DNA of 36,547 nucleotides from Gelidibacter sp038243395 (GTDB lineage: Bacteria; Bacteroidota; Bacteroidia; Flavobacteriales; Flavobacteriaceae). Of the stretch, positions 24,973-34,108 are shown piece after piece (the stretch's first letter is position 1; the number at the start of each line of letters is the position of its first letter). The position numbers and the translations under genes were made by a program. Location of the stretch: the NCBI GenBank assembly GCA_038243395.1, contig JBBSRC010000037.1, positions 1 through 36,547 on the forward strand, given 5' to 3'. Below the pieces are notes generated by a model. That model was given only the letters and a program-made list of their open reading frames with translations, was not told where the DNA came from and did not search any database.

Positions 24973-26070
24973 ATGGATTCAAAAGTAATAAGTCCAAAAG
25001 AACTTTCAAAAGCAGATCCCGTTTTTGGACAAGTTTCTTTCGATGATCACGAACAAGTTGTTTTTTGCAACGACAAAGATACTGGTTTAAAAGCAATAAT
25101 TGGTATTCATAATACGGTTTTGGGGCCAGCAATTGGAGGCACTCGAATGTGGAATTATGCCAACGAGTGGGAAGCTTTAAACGATGTTTTGCGACTGTCG
25201 CGCGGGATGACTTTTAAATCGGCAATTACAGGTTTGAATTTGGGCGGGGGGAAAGCAGTGATTATTGGGAATGCCAAGACTCAAAAAACACCAGAATTGA
25301 TGCAAAAGTTTGGTGAGTTTGTGAATTCCTTAAGCGGAAAATATATTACAGCAGAAGATATTGGGATGTCTACTGCCGATATGGATACCGTTAAAGAGGT
25401 TACGTCTTATGTTGTGGGAGTTTCAGAAAGCAAAGGCGGTTCAGGAAACCCTGCGACCAATACGGCGTATGGTGTTTTTATGGGGATTAAGGCGGCAACA
25501 AAGTTTAAATTTGGCTCTAATGTGTTAGAAGGTAAATCGGTATTTGTTGAAGGTGTTGGAAACGTGGGAGAAGCTTTAGTTGAGCAATTAGTAAATGCCG
25601 GAGCTAAGGTAACTATTACAGATATTAGTCAAGATCGTTTGGATTTTGTAAAAAATAAATACCAAGTTTCCATATATAACGGCAAAGATGTTTACAGTGA
25701 AGTCATGGATATTTACGCACCCTGTGCTCTTGGCGCTACTATTAACGATGCTACAATCGATAAAATAAAAGCTAAGATCATCGCGGGCTCTGCCAATAAT
25801 CAGCTGGCGGAGGACCGGCACGGCGTAATTTTGCAAGAAAAGGGTATTGTTTATGCTCCAGACTTCTTAATTAATGCTGGTGGACTTATTAATGTTTATG
25901 CCGAATTAGGAGATTTTAGTAAACAGGATGTTACTCGTAAAACTGAAAATATTTACAATACCACTTTAGAGATTTTAGAACGTGCAGCACATAATAATGT
26001 AACACCAAACGCAGCGGCCTTAAGCGTTGCTAAAGAACGCATTGAAAAAAGAAAATCAGAACAAATATAA
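24973..26070 (+). CDS. Leucine/phenylalanine/valine dehydrogenase (Glu/Leu/Phe/Val dehydrogenase family)
   Basis: The 365-residue protein has the dimerisation and catalytic domain with GPAIGGTRMW, MTFKSAITGLNLGGGKAVI (glycine-rich substrate loop with catalytic Lys) and ISAED-like TAEDIGMST. The NAD-binding domain follows with VFVEGVGNVGEALVEQL. It oxidatively deaminates a branched-chain or aromatic amino acid to its 2-oxo acid with NAD+, in the cytosol. I use the ATG at 24973; the frame is open 51 bases further, but a promoter sits there. Leucine is the most likely substrate by family size. HMG-CoA lyase at the right end of the window is a later step of the same catabolic route. Confidence 0.92.
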   Translation: MDSKVISPKELSKADPVFGQVSFDDHEQVVFCNDKDTGLKAIIGIHNTVLGPAIGGTRMWNYANEWEALNDVLRLSRGMTFKSAITGLNLGGGKAVIIGNAKTQKTPELMQKFGEFVNSLSGKYITAEDIGMSTADMDTVKEVTSYVVGVSESKGGSGNPATNTAYGVFMGIKAATKFKFGSNVLEGKSVFVEGVGNVGEALVEQLVNAGAKVTITDISQDRLDFVKNKYQVSIYNGKDVYSEVMDIYAPCALGATINDATIDKIKAKIIAGSANNQLAEDRHGVILQEKGIVYAPDFLINAGGLINVYAELGDFSKQDVTRKTENIYNTTLEILERAAHNNVTPNAAALSVAKERIEKRKSEQI

Positions 26071-26101
26071 TTAAGGTGAAGATATCCTGAGTATTTTGTT
26101 T

Positions 26102-26129
26102 TTGAAGTTATAAAATAATACTATTTTTG
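26102..26129 (+). promoter_or_regulatory. Promoter of nusB
   Basis: TTG at 26102-26104 and TATTTTTG at 26122-26129 with a 17-bp spacer fit the Bacteroidota pattern. They precede the nusB ATG (26183) by 53 bp, so nusB can be expressed independently of the dehydrogenase gene. Confidence 0.65.
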
Positions 26130-26182
26130 CAGGCGAAAAGATAATAGGCTTTTCACTTTTTTAATTTAATGAGTTCTTACAA

Positions 26183-27127
26183 ATGCTAAACAGAAGACAT
26201 ATTCGTATAAAAGTCATGCAAACCCTTTATGCGTTTGGTGGTGGTGAAGGTGACGATTTCAAAAAGGATGAGAAATTCTTGATCCAAAGTCTTGAAAACA
26301 TGTACGATTTACATCTCTTGATGTTATCTCTTTTAATTGAAGTACAAAAGCGTGCTGAAGATTATCAAGACAGATCGCAACGAAAAATTTTAGCAACCCA
26401 AGAAGAAAAAGATCCCAATAGAAAATTTATCAATAATGAAGTTCTGCAAATCTTGTTGGAAGACAGAGCGCTTCAAATTGAGATTGAAAACCGCAAGATT
26501 GATGATTGGTATCTCGATTTTGAATATGTGGACATCATCTTTAAAAGCATCCTCGAGAGTGAACTTTATAAAGACTATATGTCCAATAGAGTTTCTGATT
26601 TTAACGAAGACAAAAACTTCATTAGTGACGTGTTCACTGAAATCATCGCTCCAAATGATAAACTATACGAATATATCGAAGATAAAAAACTAACCTGGCT
26701 GGACGATTTACCAGTTGTCAACACAGGAATTCTTAAAATGCTTCGCAACTTGAAAAAAGAAAATAAGGCCACTTATTTTACCCCTAAACTTTTTAAGGAT
26801 ACTGAGGATAAAGAATTTGCCACGGCATTATTTCGAAAAACCTTATTAAATAAAACAAAATTCAACGCAGAGATTGCCGCTAAAACCCAGAATTGGGATG
26901 CTGATCGTATTGCCAATTTAGATGCGATTTTACTCCAAATGGCTTTGTGTGAATTCCAAAAATTCCCGTCGATCCCTGTGAAAGTAACTATTAATGAGTA
27001 TATAGATATCGCAAAAGAATACTCCACCCCCAAGAGTAGTTTTTTTATTAACGGTATTTTGGATAAAATTGTGAAAGAATACAAGGAGAACGGCGAGTTA
27101 AATAAAATAGGACGGGGCTTGATGTAA
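26183..27127 (+). CDS. nusB: Transcription antitermination factor NusB (long Bacteroidota form)
   Basis: The 314-residue protein is about twice the length of E. coli NusB. It starts NRRHIRIKVMQTLYAF, the family's Arg-rich opening (HIRIKVMQ). The canonical NusB core is the C-terminal half (about 170-300), with NWDADRIANLDAILLQMAL, PVKVTINEYIDIAKEYSTPKS and FINGILDKI. The N-terminal half is the extra helical region typical of Bacteroidota NusB. It binds boxA RNA with NusE and supports antitermination of rRNA operons. It is the first gene of a conserved run nusB, DUF1573 lipoprotein, yajC. The last codons overlap the -33 element of the next gene. Confidence 0.95.
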   Translation: MLNRRHIRIKVMQTLYAFGGGEGDDFKKDEKFLIQSLENMYDLHLLMLSLLIEVQKRAEDYQDRSQRKILATQEEKDPNRKFINNEVLQILLEDRALQIEIENRKIDDWYLDFEYVDIIFKSILESELYKDYMSNRVSDFNEDKNFISDVFTEIIAPNDKLYEYIEDKKLTWLDDLPVVNTGILKMLRNLKKENKATYFTPKLFKDTEDKEFATALFRKTLLNKTKFNAEIAAKTQNWDADRIANLDAILLQMALCEFQKFPSIPVKVTINEYIDIAKEYSTPKSSFFINGILDKIVKEYKENGELNKIGRGLM

Positions 27128-27148
27128 CAGAAATATTTGCTATTTTTG
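27119..27148 (+). promoter_or_regulatory. Promoter of the DUF1573-yajC operon
   Basis: TTG at 27119-27121 and TATTTTTG at 27141-27148 are 19 bp apart, a full match to the Bacteroidota pattern. The -33 element overlaps the end of nusB. The DUF1573 ATG is 48 bp downstream, leaving a leader of about 40 nt. Confidence 0.75.
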
Positions 27149-27196
27149 CATGCTCAAATTTATTTTTAAATAAATAATTTAATCAAAAATAATACG

Positions 27197-27760
27197 ATGA
27201 AAAAATTAATGTTAGGTGTTTGCGCACTTTCTTTAGTAGCATTTATGTCTTGTAAAGATGATGCTACTTCAAAAATCAAATCAGAAAATGTTGCCGATGC
27301 GGCAGAAAGAGACGCCAATTCAGGAAGTTTTGCAACGCTCTCATTTGAAGAAGCAGAACACGATTTTGGAACCATAAAAAACGGCACGCCCGTAGAAACT
27401 GTTTTTAAATACAAAAATACTGGAAGCTCTCCGTTAGTAGTAAGTAATATTCAAAGTACTTGTGGATGTACAGTACCTTCAGATTGGACAAAACAAGTAG
27501 CCCCAGGCGATACTGGTGAATTCAAAGTAAAATTTGATGGGAAAGGAAATGGGGTTGTTACCAAATCTATTACCTTGACTACCAATACTGAAAAAGGTTC
27601 TGAGACCGTGAGAATCAAAGCAACTGTTGAAGGCGATCCTAATGCACCAAATCAACCTATGGTTCAACAACCAGCAGAAGGAGGCGCTCAGTCTATAATG
27701 CAACAACCTGCTAGAAAATATAGCACACAACCTGGTCATGAAGGCCATAATCACGACTAA
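27197..27760 (+). CDS. DUF1573 domain lipoprotein
   Basis: The 187-residue protein has a lipoprotein signal (AFMSC, Cys19), a short charged linker, then a DUF1573 domain (about 48-150). The domain carries the family motif DFGTIKNGTPVETVFKYKNTG (shown in part), STCGCTV and PGDTGEFKVKFDGKG. DUF1573 is an Ig-like fold common in Bacteroidota envelope proteins; function unknown. The tail is Gln/Pro-rich and ends HEGHNHD, a possible metal-binding stretch. It sits between nusB and yajC; yajC starts 16 bp downstream, so the two share a transcript. Function in secretion is suggested only by this conserved neighbourhood. Confidence 0.9.
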   Translation: MKKLMLGVCALSLVAFMSCKDDATSKIKSENVADAAERDANSGSFATLSFEEAEHDFGTIKNGTPVETVFKYKNTGSSPLVVSNIQSTCGCTVPSDWTKQVAPGDTGEFKVKFDGKGNGVVTKSITLTTNTEKGSETVRIKATVEGDPNAPNQPMVQQPAEGGAQSIMQQPARKYSTQPGHEGHNHD

Positions 27761-27776
27761 TAATAAATAAGAATTG

Positions 27777-28070
27777 ATGGAAGGAATAAGTTCATTTTTA
27801 CCCTTTATAGCCATGTTTGCTGTAGTGTATTTCTTTATGATTGCACCACAAATGAAACGCGCTAAAAAAGAAAAGAAATTTTCAAGTGAATTAAAAAGAG
27901 GCGACAAAGTCATTACCAAAAGCGGAATGCACGGTAGAGTAGTTGACCTTAACGATAAAGACGCTAGCTGTGTTATTGAAACGATGTCAGGAAAAATTAA
28001 GTTTGATCGTTCTGCAATCTCCATGGAAATGAGCCAAAAGCTTAATACAGATGCTACGATAACGAAATAA
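27777..28070 (+). CDS. yajC: Preprotein translocase subunit YajC
   Basis: The 97-residue protein has one N-terminal membrane helix (SFLPFIAMFAVVYFFMI) followed by PQMKRAKKEKKF and the typical soluble domain with GDKVITKSGMHGRVVDL. YajC is a small inner-membrane partner of SecDF that aids protein export. I start at the ATG at 27777; a TTG directly before it is also in frame but unnecessary. It ends with a strong terminator at 28091-28118. Confidence 0.95.
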   Translation: MEGISSFLPFIAMFAVVYFFMIAPQMKRAKKEKKFSSELKRGDKVITKSGMHGRVVDLNDKDASCVIETMSGKIKFDRSAISMEMSQKLNTDATITK

Positions 28071-28090
28071 TTCGTTAAAATGAGATTTTA

Positions 28091-28118
28091 AAAAGCCATT
28101 CTGCATAGAATGGCTTTT
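28091..28118 (+). terminator. Rho-independent terminator after yajC
   Basis: AAAAGCCATTCT and AGAATGGCTTTT form a perfect 12-bp stem with loop GCAT, followed by more T residues. It lies 20 bp after the yajC stop codon and is the clearest terminator in the window. Confidence 0.95.
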
Positions 28119-28434
28119 TTTATACTTATAAGTAATTACATTTTTTGATGTTGGATGGCTTCTAGAACGTAGGTTAAAACTTCATTCTGGTTGATATCAA
28201 ATAGGGTATTTAAGCGCATTTGTCGCAAGTGTTTTACGGTGCAAGACGTTCTGCAATAGTTATTCTTCATCCTACATATAGCTGCCTCGATGAAACCAAA
28301 TACTAAAATGATTTTTATTCTTCAATGGAATTTACTTTCCCCACGTTCAACTATTTTTCGTTTAATACTGTTCGGCTGACATCTCGATTTTATCGTTACT
28401 AAAAATTTGAATTTAAAACCTTAAATTTTGAACC
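28119..28434. other. Intergenic region between yajC and pepT, with an unproven small open frame
   Basis: No firm gene. On the minus strand an open frame with an ATG at 28270 and stop at 28136 encodes 44 residues (it begins MKNNYCRTSCTVKHLRQ). It stays open for 17 more codons upstream without a start. Upstream of it another frame reads RDVSRTVLNEK before stop codons. These pieces could be the remains of a gene, or chance. I recognise no family. Confidence 0.25.
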
Positions 28435-29676
28435 TTAGTCCTTCTTGAGAGCCACCAATTCTGCAATTTTACAAATCACTTCCGTAGCTTTAATCATACT
28501 TTCCACAGGAACATATTCGTAGCGGCCGTGAAAGTTATGGCCTCCCGCAAATATATTGGGGCATGGCAATCCCATAAAACTCAACTGTGAACCATCTGTA
28601 CCTCCTCTTATCGCTTTGATGATAGGTTTGACATTAACAGCTATCATCGCTTGTTCAGCGATATCTACAATGTGCATGACGGGTTCAATTTTCTCTTTCA
28701 TGTTGAAATATTGATCCTTGATTTCAATGGTCATGACTTCTCTTTCGTATTGTGTATTCAAATCGAAAGCCATTTGAACCATGGCTTCTTTTCGCGCTTC
28801 AAAATGATGCTTGTCATGATCTCTGATGATATATTTTAAAACGGTTTCTTCAACTAAACCGTCAATGCTTGACAAATGGAAAAACCCCTGGTAGTTTTCA
28901 GTATGCTCCGGTGTTTCCAGCATCGGAAGAGAGTTAATGAACTCGGTAGCAATATACATGGAGTTGATCATTTTGCCTTTGGCATAGCCTGGATGCACAA
29001 TTTTACCCTTTACTTTTACAATAGCTGCTGCGGCATTGAAGTTTTCATATTCCAATTCGCCTATTTGGCTGCCATCCATCGTATAGGCCCATTCGGCACC
29101 AAATTTATCAACATCAAACTTATGCGCGCCACGGCCAATCTCTTCGTCTGGAGTAAAACCAACACGAATTTTACCGTGTTTAATTTCAGGATGTTGGATC
29201 AAATATTCCATTGCTGAAACGATTTCTGTAATCCCCGCTTTATCATCAGCACCTAATAGTGTCGTACCGTCTGTAGTAATTAATGTTTGTCCTTTATATT
29301 GTAACAAATCATCAAAAAGATCAGGGGATAAAATAATATCTTCTTCTTCATTTAAAATGATGTCTTTTCCATCATAATTTTTAATAATACGAGGTTTTAC
29401 ATTCGCTCCAGTAAAATCGGGGCTGGTGTCAAAATGGGAGACAAATCCTATGACCGGAACGTCGTGATCTACATTGCTGGGTAGCGTTGCCATAATATAT
29501 GCATTCTGATCAATGGAAACTTCTGACATTCCAATTGCTGTAAGCTCTTTGACTAAGGCATGTGCCAAATCCCATTGTTTTTCCGTACTAGGAGTGGTGT
29601 CAGAATTAGGGTCAGACTCGGTGTCAATCGTTACATAACTTATAAATCTATCAATAATGTGTTGTTTGTCAATCAT
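28435..29676 (-). CDS. pepT: Peptidase T (tripeptide aminopeptidase)
   Basis: The 413-residue protein is a full-length M20B peptidase. GFVSHFDTSPD holds His81 and Asp83, LLGADDKAG holds the bridging Asp144, FTPDEEIGRG holds Glu178 (catalytic) and Glu179 (ligand), and the final ligand is in FAGGHNFHGRYE. GGTDGSQLSFMGLPCPN is also typical of PepT. It removes the N-terminal residue from tripeptides in the cytosol, with two zinc ions. Single gene, transcribed away from the large TonB receptor. All catalytic residues are present. Confidence 0.95.
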   Translation of the reverse strand: MIDKQHIIDRFISYVTIDTESDPNSDTTPSTEKQWDLAHALVKELTAIGMSEVSIDQNAYIMATLPSNVDHDVPVIGFVSHFDTSPDFTGANVKPRIIKNYDGKDIILNEEEDIILSPDLFDDLLQYKGQTLITTDGTTLLGADDKAGITEIVSAMEYLIQHPEIKHGKIRVGFTPDEEIGRGAHKFDVDKFGAEWAYTMDGSQIGELEYENFNAAAAIVKVKGKIVHPGYAKGKMINSMYIATEFINSLPMLETPEHTENYQGFFHLSSIDGLVEETVLKYIIRDHDKHHFEARKEAMVQMAFDLNTQYEREVMTIEIKDQYFNMKEKIEPVMHIVDIAEQAMIAVNVKPIIKAIRGGTDGSQLSFMGLPCPNIFAGGHNFHGRYEYVPVESMIKATEVICKIAELVALKKD

Positions 29677-30079
29677 GTCTTTTAGTTTTAGAATGCAAAA
29701 TACGGCATATTCAAAATAACAACAGAATTGTTAAAGGTTTTTAAATAAATATTGGTTATGGGTAAATTTATTTAGAATCATTAAAGTGCTGGATATGACC
29801 TTGTTTTTTAATAGTTTTCATATATTTGAATAAGATAAGCTGAGAATTAATTCTTCTTTTTAACTAAAATTTAAAATTAGTAATAATTTTAAGTTTGCTT
29901 TATAATGTTTTACGATTTTGGATATGTATTTATAACTTTTCATATTTCAATACTATTGTGATCTATTGAATTATAGAATTCCCTAATTTTTGCTGAATTA
30001 ATTTAACCTGCTAAGACTACTGATTTATAATGAATTATAAATATTTGTACTAACATTTTAAAATTTAAAACTATTAATT
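29677..30079 (+). promoter_or_regulatory. Promoter and long AT-rich leader upstream of the large TonB receptor
   Basis: No gene in 403 bp. TTG at 29801-29803 and TATATTTG at 29821-29828 (17-bp spacer) form a candidate promoter. It would give a leader of about 245 nt before the ATG at 30080. The leader holds a perfect 12-bp palindrome (AGAATTAATTCT, 29843-29854) just past the -7 element and a hairpin with 9-bp arms (TTAAAATTA and TAATTTTAA, 29871-29892). Either could be an operator or RNA structure. The sequence is very AT-rich, so some matches may be chance. Confidence 0.45.
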
Positions 30080-33007
30080 ATGAAGAAAAATTACCTTTTA
30101 TTTTTTTTAATTCTTTTTTCTTATTCAATTTTTGCTCAGAAAGTCACTGGGGTTGTAAAAGATGAAAGCAACGAAGTGATGGGTGGGGTAACAATTATTG
30201 TTAAAGGCACTTTATCAGGAACTATTACGGATTTTGACGGTAAATACGATATCAAGGCTGTACCAGGTGATATCTTAGTCTTTTCGTATGTCGGTTTTAA
30301 TACCGTCGAAAAAACAATAGAAGGAACGACCCTCAATGTGACGATGAAGCAAGGTGTTTCCTTAGGTGAAATTACGCTGATAGGAAGTAGAAATCCTTCC
30401 AGAACTGCCGTTAATTCTTTATCTCCAGTTGATGTCATTGACGTTTCTGAGCTTACAGCCAGCAGTCCACAAGTAAACTTAAACCAGATTTTGAATTTTG
30501 TGGCGCCTTCATTTAGTTCAAACACGCAAACAATCGCTGACGGAACCGACCATATTGATCCTGCCTCATTGAGAGGTCTTGGGCCAGATCAGGTATTAGT
30601 GCTCATTAATGGAAAGCGACGTCATTCGTCCTCATTGGTTAACGTGAATGGTAGCTTCGGTAAAGGAAGTGTCGGAACCGATTTAAATGCTATTCCAACC
30701 GCTTCGATCAAACGGATTGAAGTTTTGAGAGATGGCGCTGCGGCGCAATATGGTAGTGATGCCATTGCTGGGGTTATCAACATCGTGTTAGAGACTACAA
30801 CTGATGTGCTTAAGTTTAATGTGACTACTGGAGCTAACTTCACTAAAAATGCCAATGAACAAACGGGTGGCGTCGATGGCGCAACTACAAATATTAGTGC
30901 TAATTACGGTATAAAACTTGGTAACCGAGGCGGTTATATTAATTTCACAGGCGATTTTGATTATAGAGATTCCTACAACCGTATGAAAGAATGGGAAGGT
31001 AAAGAGATCTTTAATAATTATAATACCATAGAACGAGTGGCATCAAACGCCGGATATGATATTTCTAAATTGTTAGACGATGATGTGAGTGACGTCATTA
31101 ATTTTGGGAATCAAGCGGGTTTCAACTTAGATCCAAATGCGACCAAAGCGGAGCTTCGCACCATCCTTAGGGCAGATAACACGGACGCTGAATTAGCGAG
31201 TAGAAACTTAAGTAGATCAGATTTTAACATGCGTGTTGGTCAATCCGACGTAAGAGGTGGTCGATTTTTTGCCAATTTCGCGCTTCCTTTGGATGACAAT
31301 GGCTCTGAGCTCTATGCTTTTGGTGGGCTAAGTTCACGTAAGGGAAATTCTGGAGGATTTTACCGCTTTCCAAATGAAAGTAGAACTTACACGCCAGCCT
31401 ATATCGACGGTTTTTTACCTGAAATCAATTCAAAAATTTCAGACCAGTCCTTATCTGTAGGTGTTAAAGGAAAAATAAGCGATTGGAATGTTGATTTTAG
31501 TAATACATATGGTAAGAATACTTTCGATTATACCATTGGAAATACTGGAAACACCTCCATGCAAAATGCATCACCTAAGAGTTTTGATGCGGGAGGTTTT
31601 AGTTTTGCCCAAAACACGGTTAACTTGGATATAAATAATTTTTATGATGATGTTTTTTCTGGTCTAAACGTCGCATTTGGTGCGGAATACCGTCTTGAGA
31701 ATTATGAGATTTTTGCCGGACAATTATCGTCTTACTCGCGCTATACCGGCGATGGGGATGCGATTACTTTTTTTGATCAACTTGAAGATGTATCGGTAGA
31801 TTTCTTTGGAAATGCAAGACCAGGCGGTTCACAAGTATTTCCAGGCTTTAGTCCAAATAACGAGCTGAATAGAGATCGGAACAGTGTGGCGGGGTATATT
31901 GATTTGGAAGCGGATATCACAGACTCATTTTTATTGAGTTTTGCAACACGATATGAAAATTACTCTGATTTCGGATCGACGATTAACTTCAAATTAGCAT
32001 CACTTTTAAAAGTAAGTGAGCGCCTCAATCTTAGACTCACCGGAAATTCTGGCTTTAGAGCACCTTCCTTGCACCAGCAGTTTTTTAATTCAACATCTAC
32101 TGTTTTTGATGCTCGAGGAATTGCCCAAGAGGTGGGGACATTTTCTAATGAAAGCCGTGCGGCTGAATTGCTAGGTATTCCTGATTTAAAAGAAGAAAAA
32201 TCTAAAAGTGTGAGTTTAGGAGTCACTGTAAAATTACCAGAGGCCAATATGAATATTACATTAGATGGCTATTGGGTAGGTATCGATGATCGCGTTGTAT
32301 ATACAGGACAATTTGCTCCAAAAAAAGATAGTAATGGCGTTCCAATAGATGCGGCAAATGCCGAACTAGCGAAGCTATTAGAGCAAGCCAATGCAACTGC
32401 AGCAGCTTTTTTTGCCAATGCTATTGATACAGAATCGAAAGGACTTGATTTGGTAATAACTCAAAAAATGAATATTGGAACTAATATGGTATTGAAAAAT
32501 GATTTGGCTGCAACCTTATCAAAAACTAAACAAGTAGGTCCGATTAAAGCATCACCAGTTCTAGAAGATGCTGGTTTGGTAAATACATATTTCCAAGAAG
32601 ATAGCCGTATTTATTTAGAAGAGGCTGTGCCAAGAACAAAAGTCAATTTATCCAATACTTTAAGTACTGGGAAATTCAACTTTTTCTTACGTAATGTATA
32701 TTTTGGAAAAGTGACAGAAGCAACATCAAACGTTAACTTGCAACAAGTATTTAGCTCAAAAGTAGTAACGGATCTTTCGGTTGGCTATAGTGTTTCAGAT
32801 AATGTGTTGATCACTATTGGTGCTAATAACTTGTTTGATATCTATCCAGACCTTGCTAAAAAGTCTATAACCTGGACAGATGCAAATAATGTGGAACAAA
32901 CAAATAACAACCGTAGTTCTGGACGATTTGATTGGTCAAGAAGTGCACAACAATTTGGAGTAGGTGGACGATTTTTATTTGCAAGGTTGAGCATTAACCT
33001 CAAATAA
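30080..33007 (+). CDS. TonB-dependent receptor with CarboxypepD_reg-like domain (long type)
   Basis: The 975-residue protein has a signal peptide (residues 1-19, ending IFAQ) and a CarboxypepD_reg-like domain (about 22-95; VTGVVKDESNEVMGGVTIIV). The plug (about 105-235) contains SLRGLGPDQVLVLINGKRRH and RIEVLRDGAAAQYGSDAIAG. A barrel of about 740 residues ends RLSINLK. The plug is well conserved and the protein looks intact. It should import an unknown ligand through the outer membrane. No SusD-like lipoprotein or catabolic gene is adjacent, so it is not an obvious polysaccharide locus. It is followed by a terminator and pyrD. A long leader precedes it. Confidence 0.95.
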   Translation: MKKNYLLFFLILFSYSIFAQKVTGVVKDESNEVMGGVTIIVKGTLSGTITDFDGKYDIKAVPGDILVFSYVGFNTVEKTIEGTTLNVTMKQGVSLGEITLIGSRNPSRTAVNSLSPVDVIDVSELTASSPQVNLNQILNFVAPSFSSNTQTIADGTDHIDPASLRGLGPDQVLVLINGKRRHSSSLVNVNGSFGKGSVGTDLNAIPTASIKRIEVLRDGAAAQYGSDAIAGVINIVLETTTDVLKFNVTTGANFTKNANEQTGGVDGATTNISANYGIKLGNRGGYINFTGDFDYRDSYNRMKEWEGKEIFNNYNTIERVASNAGYDISKLLDDDVSDVINFGNQAGFNLDPNATKAELRTILRADNTDAELASRNLSRSDFNMRVGQSDVRGGRFFANFALPLDDNGSELYAFGGLSSRKGNSGGFYRFPNESRTYTPAYIDGFLPEINSKISDQSLSVGVKGKISDWNVDFSNTYGKNTFDYTIGNTGNTSMQNASPKSFDAGGFSFAQNTVNLDINNFYDDVFSGLNVAFGAEYRLENYEIFAGQLSSYSRYTGDGDAITFFDQLEDVSVDFFGNARPGGSQVFPGFSPNNELNRDRNSVAGYIDLEADITDSFLLSFATRYENYSDFGSTINFKLASLLKVSERLNLRLTGNSGFRAPSLHQQFFNSTSTVFDARGIAQEVGTFSNESRAAELLGIPDLKEEKSKSVSLGVTVKLPEANMNITLDGYWVGIDDRVVYTGQFAPKKDSNGVPIDAANAELAKLLEQANATAAAFFANAIDTESKGLDLVITQKMNIGTNMVLKNDLAATLSKTKQVGPIKASPVLEDAGLVNTYFQEDSRIYLEEAVPRTKVNLSNTLSTGKFNFFLRNVYFGKVTEATSNVNLQQVFSSKVVTDLSVGYSVSDNVLITIGANNLFDIYPDLAKKSITWTDANNVEQTNNNRSSGRFDWSRSAQQFGVGGRFLFARLSINLK

Positions 33008-33030
33008 AAACAATTAAAATAAATGCATAT

Positions 33031-33059
33031 AAAAACTACCCTATATTTGGGTAGTTTTT
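33031..33059 (+). terminator. Rho-independent terminator after the large TonB receptor
   Basis: AAAAACTACCC and GGGTAGTTTTT form a perfect 11-bp stem with a 7-nt loop, followed by T residues. It starts 24 bp past the receptor stop. It rules out the upstream start codon of the pyrD frame (33023), which would lie just before it. Confidence 0.9.
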
Positions 33060-33073
33060 TATTTTTGACATCT

Positions 33074-34108
33074 ATGTATAAATCTATCATCCGTCCATTG
33101 TTTTTCAGATTTGATCCTGAAAAAATCCATCACTTTACATTTTCAATGCTTCGTTTTTCAAACCAATTGGGTTTGGGAAGCGTTTTTAGTAATTCTTTTA
33201 AAATTGAAAGTCCGAAATTAGAACGTGAACTTTTTGGAATTAAATTTCCAAACCCTGTGGGTTTAGCTGCTGGTTTTGATAAAGATGCTAAGCTTTATAA
33301 AGAACTGTCAAATTTAGGTTTTGGCTTTATTGAAATAGGAACGGTCACGCCGAAACCACAAGAAGGTAATGAAAAACCCCGTTTATTTCGATTAAAAGAA
33401 GATGCTGCAATCATTAACCGTATGGGCTTTAATAACGGTGGTGTGGCAGAAGCGGTGGAGCGCTTAAAAAAGAATCCTGCTCAAGGCGATAAGAAACGGG
33501 TATTAATTGGTGGGAACATTGGTAAAAATAAAGACACACCCAATGAAGAGGCGGTTAATGATTATATCATCTGCTTTGAAGCGCTTTTTGATTATGTCGA
33601 TTATTTTGTGGTCAATGTAAGTTCTCCCAATACACCAAATCTTCGTGCGTTGCAGGAAAAGAAACCATTGACAGATTTGTTACAAACCCTTCAGAACAAG
33701 AATAATCACAAGGAAAAACGCAAACCCATCCTTTTAAAAATCGCACCTGACCTGACGGATGAACAACTTCTGGACATTATTGAGATTGTTGCAACCACAA
33801 AAATAGATGGTGTTATTGCAACCAATACAACAATTTCCAGAGAAGGATTGGAAAGTGAGAACAGGACAGAAATGGGCGGATTAAGCGGTCGACCGTTGAC
33901 AAATCGATCTACGGAAGTGATTCGATTTTTATCAGAAAAAAGCAATAAAGCCTTCCCTATCATCGGGGTGGGAGGTATTCATACTGCCAAAGATGCATTG
34001 GAAAAATTAGCTGCTGGAGCAAGTTTAATACAATTGTATACCGGTTTTATTTATGAAGGTCCTGAATTGATAAAGGACATTAATAAGGCGATTTTGAAAA
34101 CGATATAG
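33074..34108 (+). CDS. pyrD: Dihydroorotate dehydrogenase, quinone-dependent (class 2)
   Basis: The 344-residue protein is a class 2 enzyme. The N-terminal helices for membrane and quinone contact (MYKSIIRPLFFRFDPEKIHH) are followed by NPVGLAAGFDKD, IGTVTPKPQEGN, INRMGFNN and NVSSPNTPNLR with Ser184 as catalytic base. FMN-binding blocks are LLKIAPDL, ATNTTISREGL, GGLSGRPL and IIGVGGI. It oxidises dihydroorotate to orotate in pyrimidine synthesis, passing electrons to the quinone pool. The ATG at 33074 lies after the upstream terminator and gives the normal class 2 length. TATTTTTG at 33060-33067 directly precedes it, which would give an almost leaderless transcript. Confidence 0.96.
   Translation: MYKSIIRPLFFRFDPEKIHHFTFSMLRFSNQLGLGSVFSNSFKIESPKLERELFGIKFPNPVGLAAGFDKDAKLYKELSNLGFGFIEIGTVTPKPQEGNEKPRLFRLKEDAAIINRMGFNNGGVAEAVERLKKNPAQGDKKRVLIGGNIGKNKDTPNEEAVNDYIICFEALFDYVDYFVVNVSSPNTPNLRALQEKKPLTDLLQTLQNKNNHKEKRKPILLKIAPDLTDEQLLDIIEIVATTKIDGVIATNTTISREGLESENRTEMGGLSGRPLTNRSTEVIRFLSEKSNKAFPIIGVGGIHTAKDALEKLAAGASLIQLYTGFIYEGPELIKDINKAILKTI

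Noticed and set aside
27479..28024. 181-codon minus-strand open frame opposite the DUF1573 and yajC genes
   Set aside because: It spans two genes with clear family motifs on the plus strand and has no protein-like domain.
8168..33007. The two TonB-dependent receptors as polysaccharide utilisation loci
   Set aside because: Neither receptor has a SusD-like partner, glycoside hydrolase, sulfatase or sugar regulator next to it.
33042..33049. TATATTTG as a promoter element for pyrD
   Set aside because: It falls in the loop and stem of the terminator at 33031-33059 and has no TTG at the proper distance; the element at 33060-33067 is the better candidate.
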